Below, piece by piece: positions 1-6,577 of a stretch of 33,324 bases of DNA (position 1 is its first letter; each line of letters starts with the position of its first letter). Position numbers and translations under genes: made by a program. The notes under the pieces are model-generated. The model did no database searches and had not been told where the DNA came from. It worked only from the letters and a program-made list of their open reading frames with translations. The stretch is from Clostridia bacterium (GTDB lineage: Bacteria; Bacillota; Clostridia; Oscillospirales; RGIG8002): positions 1 through 33,324 of the forward strand of contig JAFTEJ010000046.1 of NCBI GenBank assembly GCA_017453725.1. Reading direction: 5' to 3'.

Positions 1-584
1 ATGTTGGTGGTCATCGAAGGCGAAGGCGTCACGTCCGCGCCGTACGTGCGCATGACTTCACGGCGGAAGGGCTTCTGCTCATAGCTGACCTTGACCATAT
101 AGACCTTGCAGTCGAGCTTGAAGTAGGAGCACGCCATAGAGAGCGCCGTGCCCCACTGACCGGCTCCGGTCTCGGTGGTGACGCCTTTCAGCCCCTGCTG
201 CTTGGCGTAATACGCCTGCGCGATAGCGGAGTTGAGTTTGTGGGAGCCGCTGGTGTTGTTGCCCTCGAACTTGTAATAGATCTTCGCGGGTGTGCCCAGC
301 TCCTTTTCGAGGCAGTACGCCCTGACCAGCGGGGAGGGACGGTACATTTTGTAGAAGCTGAGTATTTCTTCCGGAATGGGGAAGTATTCGGTGTCGTTAT
401 CCAGCTCCTGCTTTATCAGCTCTTTGCAGAAGACCGGTTCGAGCTCCTCGGCCTTCATCGGCTCAAGCGTGCCGGGATTGAGCAGCGGAGCGGGCTTGTT
501 CTTCATCGCCGAGCGGAGGTTATACCACGCTTTGGGCATCTCGTCTTCGGTAAGATAGATTTTGTAAGGGATGTTGGTCGCCAT
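1..584 (-). CDS. trpB2: TrpB2-type tryptophan synthase beta chain, 3' part outside window
   Basis: PLP-dependent enzyme that would condense indole with serine (or phosphoserine) to make tryptophan. Translating the minus strand from the ATG at 584 gives 194 codons before the window edge. The fragment carries TrpB2-class signatures: LLNPGTLEP near residue 35, RPSPLVRA near 82, YYKFEGNNTSGSHKLN near 103-118 with the PLP lysine at K116, then TTETGAGQWGTA and QKPFRREVMRTYGA. The extended N-terminus and the NPGT motif separate TrpB2 from the usual TrpB1. The start has an AAAGGAAG ribosome site 8-10 bases upstream. No trpA or other trp genes are visible, so it may act as an indole-salvage enzyme, but the genes past the window edge cannot be seen. 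Its long leader (585-920) suggests transcription attenuation. Family call is firm; substrate is inference. Confidence 0.93.
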   Translation of the reverse strand, partial: MATNIPYKIYLTEDEMPKAWYNLRSAMKNKPAPLLNPGTLEPMKAEELEPVFCKELIKQELDNDTEYFPIPEEILSFYKMYRPSPLVRAYCLEKELGTPAKIYYKFEGNNTSGSHKLNSAIAQAYYAKQQGLKGVTTETGAGQWGTALSMACSYFKLDCKVYMVKVSYEQKPFRREVMRTYGADVTPSPSMTTN

Positions 585-710
585 TGTATTTACTTCCTTT
601 CGTAATATGATTTACAGAGTGTGTTTTTCAGCGTAATAATCGAAAAGTATATTCGGCGCAAAAGCGCCAAAGCTTATCAAGTCTGCGCATACGCGCCCGC
701 TCCTTTCATC

Positions 711-749
711 AAAAATAAAGACGCGGTACAGGTTGACCTGTGCCGCGTC
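711..749 (-). terminator. intrinsic terminator in the trpB2 leader (attenuator)
   Basis: On the minus strand GACGCGG-C-ACAGG pairs with CCTGT-A-CCGCGTC around a TCAA loop (720-749), followed by CTTTATTTTT (711-719). It lies between the leader peptide and trpB2, so full-length trpB2 mRNA requires read-through or antitermination. Confidence 0.88.
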
Positions 750-786
750 AGATAAACGATTTCGGGGAACACCCTCAACGTAATTA

Positions 787-805
787 CTGCACCGCAAATC
801 AACCT
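787..805 (-). promoter_or_regulatory. candidate antiterminator strand after the leader peptide stop
   Basis: Two segments directly after the leader peptide can pair with the terminator. AGGTTGA (799-805, using the last base of the stop codon) is complementary to TCAACCT at 730-736. GCGGTGCAG (787-795) is complementary, with one G-U pair, to CTGTACCGC at 723-731, which is the 3' arm of the terminator. The GCGG part can also pair back to CCGC in the last codons of the peptide. The two pairings with the terminator exclude each other and would both disrupt it. The complementarity is visible; the regulatory role is inferred. Confidence 0.5.
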
Positions 806-882
806 TACACTGCGGCGGCGAAGCCACCGTTGAATGTAAAGCTAAAGTAGCGCCAGTACTTTGCGTTGCCGATGTTTTTCAT
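805..882 (-). CDS. aromatic-rich 25-residue leader peptide of trpB2
   Basis: A short reading frame starting ATG at 882 and ending TAA at 805-807, preceded by a good GAGGGAG ribosome site 8 bases upstream and lying just downstream of a consensus promoter. The peptide begins MKNIGNAK and then has Y9-W10-R11-Y12-F13-S14-F15-T16-F17, ending GGFAAAV. It has a single Trp codon but seven aromatics in 25 residues. The position between promoter and intrinsic terminator is that of an attenuator leader peptide, sensing either Trp/aromatic supply through ribosome stalling at the YWRYF run or a nascent-chain effect. The sequence directly after the stop can pair with the terminator, so ribosome position should matter. 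I do not recognise a named family; function is inferred from context. Confidence 0.75.
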   Translation of the reverse strand: MKNIGNAKYWRYFSFTFNGGFAAAV

Positions 883-927
883 TGGGTTTTCTCCCTCGCC
901 CTTGCGGGCAATTTGATTTATGTCGTG

Positions 928-956
928 ATTATACTACCGGGTTTTTATTTTGTCAA
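928..956 (-). promoter_or_regulatory. sigma-A promoter of the trpB2 leader
   Basis: On the minus strand TTGACA (951-956) and TATAAT (928-933) are separated by exactly 17 bases, a perfect match to the housekeeping consensus. Transcription should start near 921, about 40 bases before the leader peptide ATG. Confidence 0.92.
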
Positions 957-1025
957 TAGGAAAACCGAAAAAAGTTTGATATTTTTAACGCTTTAGTGCG
1001 CAAAAGGAATTTCCGCGCCGGAAAG

Positions 1026-1066
1026 GCGAAGAAAAAGCACGGCCGTCGGATGACGACCGTGCTTTC
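1026..1066 (-). terminator. intrinsic terminator of the solute-binding protein gene
   Basis: Minus-strand stem AAGCACGG.CGTC / GACG.CCGTGCTT with a short loop, followed by TTTTTCTTC, starting about 15 bases after the stop codon. Confidence 0.85.
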
Positions 1067-1079
1067 GGGATAAGCGTTA

Positions 1080-2489
1080 TCAGCCTTTGAGGCTGGGCAG
1101 GGAGTCGATGACGAGGTTCTGCTTCGGATCGAGCTTCTCCTTGATGGTATACCAGCTCTCGCCGTTCATCGCCAGGGTGAAGTAATCGTCAAGGGGTACT
1201 AGGTCGATGCAGGTGTACTGGTTCTCGTAGTAACGCGGGGCGCGCATACGGATGAACTGATCGTAGGTCCAGCCGTTGATCTCGCACTGGGCGAGGGTGG
1301 AGGTCATATCGAGCTCGGGAGTCTGCTTGTATAAGTTGAAGATCTCGATGAAGGCTCTCGCCTCGTTGACGTTCTTCGCGCCGACGGGGATCGCGTGACC
1401 CTCGATGTAGTAGTCCTGTCTCGGGCCGAGACCGGTGGCGGTGTTGTCGGGGACCGGCACGAAGTCGATCTTGCCGTTGGCGGCCATCGTTCTGTAAGGC
1501 TCGGACATGGTCAGCCAGTTGCCGTAGTAGAGCATCGCGAGCTTGCCGGAGGCGAAGTAGGCGTTGGCCTTGTTCAGGTCGCACCATACCTTCTCGACGG
1601 TGTTCATTCTGGTCGCGTAGCTCATCGCGTCGGCGAGCTTGGGATCGTCGGTGTTGCTGACGTACTTGCTGTCCTTGAAGACGGCGAGGTTGGTGTCGAA
1701 CATCGCGAGGATGTCGCGATACCAGCAGTGGTCGAAGCCGAAGCCGTAGATGCTGGTGTTACCGCCTTCCTTGACGGTCAGCTTGCGGCAGATGCTATCG
1801 AAGTTGTCCTTCGTCCACTGTCCCTTGTTCCAGAGGGAGAGCGGATCCTCAACGCCGTATTCCTCGAATATGGTCTTGTTGAACCAGATCATGTAGTTGG
1901 CGTTGACTTCGGGCGCGGCGAGGATCTTGCCGTTGAGGGTGACGTACTGCATATACTGTTCGAGGTCGATCCAGTTGCGGCTTTTCCAGTCGAACTTGTC
2001 GGTGACGTCGGACCAGACGTTCGCGAAGAGCAGACTGGTCAGGTCGCCGATGCGGAGTTTATAGACGTCGGGAGCGTTCTCCGCAAGAACCATCGCCTGA
2101 AGCTTCATTCCGCAGTCGCCGTAGTTGTAGGTGAGGAACTTGATGTTCGGACCGCCGTACTTCTCCATATACGCGAGCATGTGTACGGAGTCGGGAGTCT
2201 CGGCGTTCCAGTGGCTCAGGAAGGTGATGGTCTTGTCGCGCATATTGTACTTAGGCGTGACGAACTCACCCTTGTCGTCGGCGAAGTCCTCGACTTCACC
2301 GAGGTCGATGTCGGTGGGATCGATGCTGACGAAGCGGTTGCCGTTGGTGTTTTCGCCGGGCTCGTCGTTGTTGTTGATGCCCGAGCTGGAGGATTCTCCT
2401 CCGCCGCCGGTCTTCTTGCAGGCCGCGAGCGCGAACGCCATAACGAGCACGAGCACGGCCGCAAGGATTCTTAACAGATTCTTTTTCAT
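1080..2489 (-). CDS. ABC transporter extracellular solute-binding lipoprotein, family 1
   Basis: Membrane-anchored binding protein that would capture a substrate, most often a sugar or oligosaccharide, for an ABC importer. The chosen ATG at 2489 gives MKKNLLRILAAV, a lipoprotein signal with lipobox LAAC and lipidated Cys24, and has GGAG 8 bases upstream. A longer frame from 2522 would add 11 residues before the signal and is less likely. After Cys24 comes a Gly/Ser/Asn-rich linker to about residue 50, then a body containing FLSHWNAETPDS, the MIWFNKTIFEEYGVEDP segment, GKLAMLYYGNWLT and IPVGAKNVNEARAFIEIF, as in family 1 binding proteins. The 469-residue length is typical. No permease or ATPase gene lies in the window, so it is an orphan here and substrate cannot be assigned. 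It has its own promoter and terminator. Confidence 0.9.
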   Translation of the reverse strand: MKKNLLRILAAVLVLVMAFALAACKKTGGGGESSSSGINNNDEPGENTNGNRFVSIDPTDIDLGEVEDFADDKGEFVTPKYNMRDKTITFLSHWNAETPDSVHMLAYMEKYGGPNIKFLTYNYGDCGMKLQAMVLAENAPDVYKLRIGDLTSLLFANVWSDVTDKFDWKSRNWIDLEQYMQYVTLNGKILAAPEVNANYMIWFNKTIFEEYGVEDPLSLWNKGQWTKDNFDSICRKLTVKEGGNTSIYGFGFDHCWYRDILAMFDTNLAVFKDSKYVSNTDDPKLADAMSYATRMNTVEKVWCDLNKANAYFASGKLAMLYYGNWLTMSEPYRTMAANGKIDFVPVPDNTATGLGPRQDYYIEGHAIPVGAKNVNEARAFIEIFNLYKQTPELDMTSTLAQCEINGWTYDQFIRMRAPRYYENQYTCIDLVPLDDYFTLAMNGESWYTIKEKLDPKQNLVIDSLPSLKG

Positions 2490-2553
2490 AAGTATCATCT
2501 CCGATGCTTTTTTTCGCGGCATCCGCCACGGTATCGTGTTTTCACTCGTCTAT

Positions 2554-2582
2554 ATTATACGGTATGTTTTCTAAAAGTGCAA
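2554..2582 (-). promoter_or_regulatory. promoter of the solute-binding protein gene
   Basis: Minus-strand TTGCAC (2577-2582), 17-base spacer, TATAAT (2554-2559), about 65 bases upstream of the ATG at 2489. Confidence 0.85.
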
Positions 2583-2696
2583 GCCTATTTGTCGATTTTT
2601 TTGAGATTTCGTTGTTAGAACTTATTTCCATCACTGTTTTTTCAAAATTATGCGGGCTGAAAGCGCAAAAAAATCAGCTTCAAACAGATTCACATA

Positions 2697-2724
2697 TTGC
2701 ATTTTTTCGCAGAAGTGGTATAAT
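2697..2724 (+). promoter_or_regulatory. promoter of the MATE / GNAT / ATP synthase unit
   Basis: TTGCAT (2697-2702), 16-base spacer, TATAAT (2719-2724). It is the only convincing promoter I see ahead of this tightly packed plus-strand unit. It is divergent from the solute-binding protein promoter about 115 bases away. Confidence 0.7.
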
Positions 2725-2772
2725 GCAATAATCGGAAGTGTTTGTTGACACAGATATAGAGGTTGACGGCAT

Positions 2773-4164
2773 ATGGAAAACACGGAGACGCGGCGCCTGA
2801 GTCGCGGCGAAACGGATATGACGAAGGGGAGCGTGTACTCCCATATCATACGTTTCGCGCTGCCGGTCCTGCTCAGTATGGTCTTCCAGCAGCTTTATAA
2901 TACCGCGGACAGTCTCATCGTCGGGCAGTTTCTCGGCACGGAGGCGCTCGCGGCGGTAGGATCGTCGGGGACTATCATCTTTATGATGATCAGTTTCTTC
3001 GAGGGTATGTTCATGGGCGCGGGCGTGCTGATATCACGCCGTTACGGCGAGGGCGACCTCGAAGGCGTTTCGCGCGCTGTGCATACGAATGTAGCTATAG
3101 GACTTATAAGCGGAGCGGTTCTGACGCTGATAGGCGTTTTCTTCACGCCGACGCTGCTGCGCTGGATGAACGTCGACCCGGATGTTATGCCGCGCGCGGT
3201 GGATTATTTCCGCTGCTTTTTCACAGGCTCGCTCGGTATGGTGATGTATAACGTCTGCCGCGGAATGATGGCGGCGGTTGGCGACAGCCGTCATCCGCTC
3301 TATTACCTGATATTCTCGTCGCTGCTGAACATCGCGCTCGATATGCTGTTTGTCGGCGCGCTCGGCTGGGACGTCTGGGCGGCGGCGGTCGCGACGGTGA
3401 TCTCGCAGGTGCTCAGCGCGGCGCTCTGCTTCATCAGACTGACGCGCAGGGGCGGCGCGGTGAAAATATATATACGCCGCATACGCATACACGCAGAGTC
3501 GCTTAAAAAGATACTGAAATACGGCGTTCCATCCGGCATACAGAATTCGGTCATAGGGCTGGCGAACGTAATCGTGCAGTCACAGATAAATACCTTCAAA
3601 AAGATGGCTATGGCTGCGTTCGGCGCGCACGCGAAGATCGAGGGCTTTGCCTTTATGCCGATAAACAGCTGCTGCTTCGCGATAACGACCTTCGTCGGGC
3701 AGAACCTCGGCGCGGGCGAGTACGAACGCGCGAAAAAGGGAGCGCGGTTCGGAATACTCTCCGGAATGGTAATGGCGGAGATGATCGGCGCGATATACTT
3801 CATCTTCGCCCCGACGCTGATCTCAGCGTTCGATACGACGCCGGCGGTCGTCGACTTCGGAACGCAGCAGGCGCAGATAGAAGCGCTGTTCTACTGTCTC
3901 CTCGCGCTTTCTCACACGGTGGCGTCCGTCTGTCGCGGCGCGGGCAAGGCGTTCGTGCCGATGATGGTCATGCTTTCTGTCTGGTGCGTTTTCCGCGTGA
4001 TATATATCTATTTTGTGATGCATTTCTTCGGCACGATAAATCTGATATACTGGGCGTACCCGATAACCTGGAGCATCAGCTCGGTCATCTACGTAATATA
4101 TTATTTGAAGTCCGACTGGGTACACGGCTTTGAAAAAGAAAAGCTGCGGGAGGCTGTCGCGTGA
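2773..4164 (+). CDS. MATE family multidrug/toxin efflux transporter
   Basis: Inner-membrane antiporter of the MATE (DinF/NorM-like) family, usually exporting cationic drugs or metabolites in exchange for Na+ or H+. The 463 residues give about 12 hydrophobic segments in two related halves. The first helix carries the signature FALPVLLSMVFQQLYNTADSLIVGQFLG near residues 32-59, and the second half repeats it from ILKYGVPSGIQNSVIGLANVIVQ near 240. AITTFVGQNLGAG near 300 is the second-half VGQNLGA motif. The ATG at 2773 has AGAGGT 9 bases upstream; an ATG at 2818 (MTKGS) matches the usual MATE N-terminus and is an alternative. The stop overlaps the GTG of the next gene by 4 bases, so the two are translationally coupled. 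Substrate unknown. Confidence 0.95.
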   Translation: MENTETRRLSRGETDMTKGSVYSHIIRFALPVLLSMVFQQLYNTADSLIVGQFLGTEALAAVGSSGTIIFMMISFFEGMFMGAGVLISRRYGEGDLEGVSRAVHTNVAIGLISGAVLTLIGVFFTPTLLRWMNVDPDVMPRAVDYFRCFFTGSLGMVMYNVCRGMMAAVGDSRHPLYYLIFSSLLNIALDMLFVGALGWDVWAAAVATVISQVLSAALCFIRLTRRGGAVKIYIRRIRIHAESLKKILKYGVPSGIQNSVIGLANVIVQSQINTFKKMAMAAFGAHAKIEGFAFMPINSCCFAITTFVGQNLGAGEYERAKKGARFGILSGMVMAEMIGAIYFIFAPTLISAFDTTPAVVDFGTQQAQIEALFYCLLALSHTVASVCRGAGKAFVPMMVMLSVWCVFRVIYIYFVMHFFGTINLIYWAYPITWSISSVIYVIYYLKSDWVHGFEKEKLREAVA

Positions 4165-4868
4165 AGTTTGAAGCTGTGATGAAGAAAGATCCCGCGCTTT
4201 ACGCCGACCTCGTCGACGTGCTGAACGGCGGCCGCGCTCATATCGTCTTCGATTCCGAAGCCGCGGTGCTCGCGTGCTACGACGCGTTTCCGATGTATAT
4301 GCTCGGCGCGGAGGACGAAGCCGAAGGCAGGCGCCTGCTCGACGGCATAGCCGAGCCGGAGTTCACCGTCATTCTGCGAGGCGAAAGCCTTATCGAATAC
4401 GCGAAGACGAAGGATATGCGGGTTTCGGCCCCCTGTTTTCAGGTGTTTTACGAGGGCGAACCGCTTGACGAAAGCGGCCCGATGGAGATACGCCGTCCCG
4501 CGCCGGAGGATTTCGCCGCGGTCGCCGCGACCTATTCGCTTATCCCGCCCGAAGAGCTGCGGGGGGATTTCAACGGGCCGGATTTCTTCTGCGGCTACCT
4601 CGACGGAAGGCTCGCCGCCTACGCCGGCGTGCATTCCGAGGGCTCGCTCGGGATGCTCCACGTTTTTGAGGAGTATCGCGGCATGGGGCTTTCAAAACAG
4701 ATGTCGCGGTTTATGATCAACCATAAGCTAAAAAAGGGCAGACTGCCTTACGCTCAGGTGTTCTGCGACAACACCGTTTCGCTCGGGCTGCAGCGCCGTA
4801 ACGGGATGACCTTCTCGACCGGCGTCATAGCGTGGGCGATGAGCGGACGGAAAAGAGATGATAACTGA
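4161..4868 (+). CDS. GNAT-family N-acetyltransferase (two-domain)
   Basis: Predicted acetyl-CoA-dependent acetyltransferase; acceptor unknown. The GTG start overlaps the MATE stop (GTGA) and has GGGAGG 7 bases upstream. Residues 1 to about 110 form a divergent N-terminal part. Residues about 111-230 are the GNAT fold, beginning MEIRRPAPEDFAAVAATY, with the acetyl-CoA pyrophosphate loop in LHVFEEYRGMGLSKQM (R/Q-x-x-G-x-G/A type) and the terminal strand region VFCDNTVSLGLQRRNGMTF, where the N...GL.K.GF pattern is typical. It ends 2 bases before atpB, which is unusual for an ATP synthase operon. Modification of a compound also exported by the MATE pump is possible but is only inference. Confidence 0.85.
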   Translation: MKFEAVMKKDPALYADLVDVLNGGRAHIVFDSEAAVLACYDAFPMYMLGAEDEAEGRRLLDGIAEPEFTVILRGESLIEYAKTKDMRVSAPCFQVFYEGEPLDESGPMEIRRPAPEDFAAVAATYSLIPPEELRGDFNGPDFFCGYLDGRLAAYAGVHSEGSLGMLHVFEEYRGMGLSKQMSRFMINHKLKKGRLPYAQVFCDNTVSLGLQRRNGMTFSTGVIAWAMSGRKRDDN

Positions 4869-4870
4869 GA

Positions 4871-5686
4871 ATGAGTAAAAAACAACGGAATATAAGCCTC
4901 GCGGTATTTCTCGGGCTTATCGCGCTGCTGCTCGTCGGGATATTCCTGACGAAGGGAGCGCCGAAGACCGAGACCGTCACCGAGACGATGCGCGACACGG
5001 TGCTTCACGAAGCCGCGCGGATAAACCTCTTCGGCATAACGGTAAATCCCGCGCTGATCTCGGCGTTCTGCGTAACGGGGATACTGCTGCTCGCGGCGCT
5101 GCTGCTGCGGATATTCGCTGTGCCGAAGTTCAAAGACAGACCCGGCAGGCTTCAGCTTCTGCTGGAGCAGGGGGTCGGGCTGTTCGACGGGCTGGCGCAC
5201 GAGAACGGCGCGCGCAAGACGCGCTTTCTGAGCGCGTACATCTTCACCGCGGGAGCGTACATATTCTTCGGAACGCTCTTTGAGCTGCTCGGCTTCCAGG
5301 CGGTGACGACCGCGGGGGCGTCGGTATCGCTGCCGGCTCCGCTCGCGGATATCAACGGGGCCATCTCGCTCGGTGTGCTTTCATACTCGGTGATACTCTT
5401 CGGCGGGCTCTTTGCCGCCGGACCGAAGGGGGCGGGCAGGGCGCTTAAGGATATTTCGCTGCCGATCTCGATGAGCTTCAGGCTCTTCGGAGCGCTGCTC
5501 AGCGGCGCGATAGTCACCGAGCTGGTGTATTACTATTTCTCGCTGAGCTTCGTGATACCGGTCATCGTCGGCGTGCTTTTCACGCTCCTCCACGCGGTGA
5601 TCCAGGCGTACGTCCTGACGATGCTGACCGCGCATTTCTATGAGGAATCGACAGAGAAGAAGCCGAAGAAGGCAAAAACGGAATAA
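4871..5686 (+). CDS. atpB: F-type ATP synthase subunit a
   Basis: Stator membrane subunit that forms the two ion half-channels facing the c-ring. The 271-residue protein has about six hydrophobic segments. The hallmark is SFRLFGALLSGAIVTE with the essential arginine at R204 (E. coli R210). E217, H241 and Q245 in IVTELVY and HAVIQAYVLT match the functional positions E219, H245 and Q252. The C-terminus is a short Lys-rich tail. It starts 2 bases after the GNAT stop, and a separate promoter is not evident. No atpI gene precedes it. The usual PTxD segment is replaced by PLADING, otherwise the protein is ordinary. Confidence 0.95.
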   Translation: MSKKQRNISLAVFLGLIALLLVGIFLTKGAPKTETVTETMRDTVLHEAARINLFGITVNPALISAFCVTGILLLAALLLRIFAVPKFKDRPGRLQLLLEQGVGLFDGLAHENGARKTRFLSAYIFTAGAYIFFGTLFELLGFQAVTTAGASVSLPAPLADINGAISLGVLSYSVILFGGLFAAGPKGAGRALKDISLPISMSFRLFGALLSGAIVTELVYYYFSLSFVIPVIVGVLFTLLHAVIQAYVLTMLTAHFYEESTEKKPKKAKTE

Positions 5687-5716
5687 AAACATTCATATAA
5701 AAAAGGAGAAACAAAA

Positions 5717-6076
5717 ATGAAAAAGTTCATCAGAGTATTCGCTATGATTATGACGCTTTGCGCGTTGATCGCCTGCGTATCGCTGCCGGCGCTCGCCGCC
5801 GACGGAAGCGAAGCCGCGGAAGCGGCGGAAACCGTTTCCGCTTCCGTGGACAGCACCGCCGTCAAGGCGATAGCCGCCGCCGCGATAATCATTGTCGGCA
5901 CCGGCGTGGGCGCCGTCTGTATGGCGCTCGCGATCAGAAAATCGGTCGAAGGCACGGCGCGTCAGCCGGAAGCGGGCGGCGACATCCGCTCCGCTATGAT
6001 GCTCGGCCTGGTTTTCATCGAGACCGCGATAATCTACGCGCTGATAGTCGCGATACTTGTCATTTTCGTAATGTAA
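5717..6076 (+). CDS. atpE: F-type ATP synthase subunit c with signal-peptide-like N-terminus
   Basis: Rotor ring subunit. The core (about residues 47-119) is the expected hairpin: helix 1 with G61-T-G63-V-G65, polar loop with ARQPE (81-85), helix 2 LGLVFIETAIIYALI with the ion-carrying E102 followed by T103. The gene is longer than usual (119 against 70-90 residues) because it starts MKKFIRVFAMIM with a 26-residue hydrophobic stretch ending PALA-AD, a classic signal peptidase I site, followed by an acidic Ala/Glu linker. AAAAGGAG 8 bases before the ATG supports this start. The Na+-ligand Gln of Ilyobacter/Propionigenium c subunits falls on a Met or Cys here, so H+ coupling is more likely, though this is an inference by eye. 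Confidence 0.93.
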   Translation: MKKFIRVFAMIMTLCALIACVSLPALAADGSEAAEAAETVSASVDSTAVKAIAAAAIIIVGTGVGAVCMALAIRKSVEGTARQPEAGGDIRSAMMLGLVFIETAIIYALIVAILVIFVM

Positions 6077-6088
6077 GGGAGCGAGAAG

Positions 6089-6577
6089 ATGAGTCTTCCC
6101 CTGAACATCGACCTGCAGCAGATACTGCTGCATATGCTGAACTTCGTGCTGCTGTTCGGCGGTCTGTATTTCATTCTTTACAAGCCCGTGAAGAAGTTTA
6201 TGGACGGCCGCGCTTCGCGCTACGCCGAAAAGGAAGAGGAGACGGAGCGCAGGCTCCGTGAAGCCGAGGAAGCGAAAGCGGAGTACGAGGATAAGCTGAG
6301 GAACGCCGAGTCCGAGATCGCCGCGATGAAGTCGGAAGCGGCGGCGCAGGCCGCCGCTGACGCGGAAGCCGAGCGTGAACGCGCGCTCGCGGATGCCGAG
6401 GGCATCCGCCGCTCCGCGGAGGCTGAGGCGGACGCCGAGAAACAGCGCCTGCTCCGTCAGGCGAACCGCGAGATCTCCGAGCTCGCGGCGCAGGCGGCGC
6501 AGAAGGCGGTCTACGGCAGCGCCGAGGAGGCGTTCGACAGCTTCCTTGACCGCGCCGAAAGGAGCGACGGCGAATGA
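6089..6577 (+). CDS. atpF: F-type ATP synthase subunit b
   Basis: Peripheral stalk subunit that links the membrane to the top of F1. One N-terminal hydrophobic segment (about residues 9-31, LHMLNFVLLFGGLYFILYKPV) carries the family motif ending YKPV. It is followed by a long charged Ala/Glu/Arg coiled coil to the end (162 residues, normal length), including AEKEEETERRLREAEEAKAEYE. GGGAGCGAG precedes the ATG. Its stop overlaps the start of the fused alpha gene (ATGA), leaving no room for a separate delta gene, which normally sits here. The C-terminal end of b is the part that normally binds the delta C-terminal domain. Confidence 0.95.
   Translation: MSLPLNIDLQQILLHMLNFVLLFGGLYFILYKPVKKFMDGRASRYAEKEEETERRLREAEEAKAEYEDKLRNAESEIAAMKSEAAAQAAADAEAERERALADAEGIRRSAEAEADAEKQRLLRQANREISELAAQAAQKAVYGSAEEAFDSFLDRAERSDGE

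Noticed and set aside
612..827. 71-codon minus-strand reading frame in the trpB2 leader
   Set aside because: It runs through the terminator and has no ribosome site or family signal. The leader peptide at 805-882 in another frame fits the promoter and ribosome site.
585..880. T-box riboswitch ahead of trpB2
   Set aside because: AGGGTG occurs at about 773-778 on the minus strand but is followed by TTCCCCG, not the AGGGTGGNACCGCG box, and no UGGN bulge or specifier stem is evident.
1395..2474. Long plus-strand frame opposite the solute-binding protein
   Set aside because: Same shadow effect; no ribosome site or recognisable motif.
1080..2489. Complete ABC sugar import operon
   Set aside because: Only the binding protein is present; neither side has a permease gene.
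5717..6076. Na+-coupled c-ring
   Set aside because: The Gln and Ser/Val ligand pattern of Na+ c-subunits is not kept (Met/Cys and Thr instead), so I do not claim Na+ coupling.
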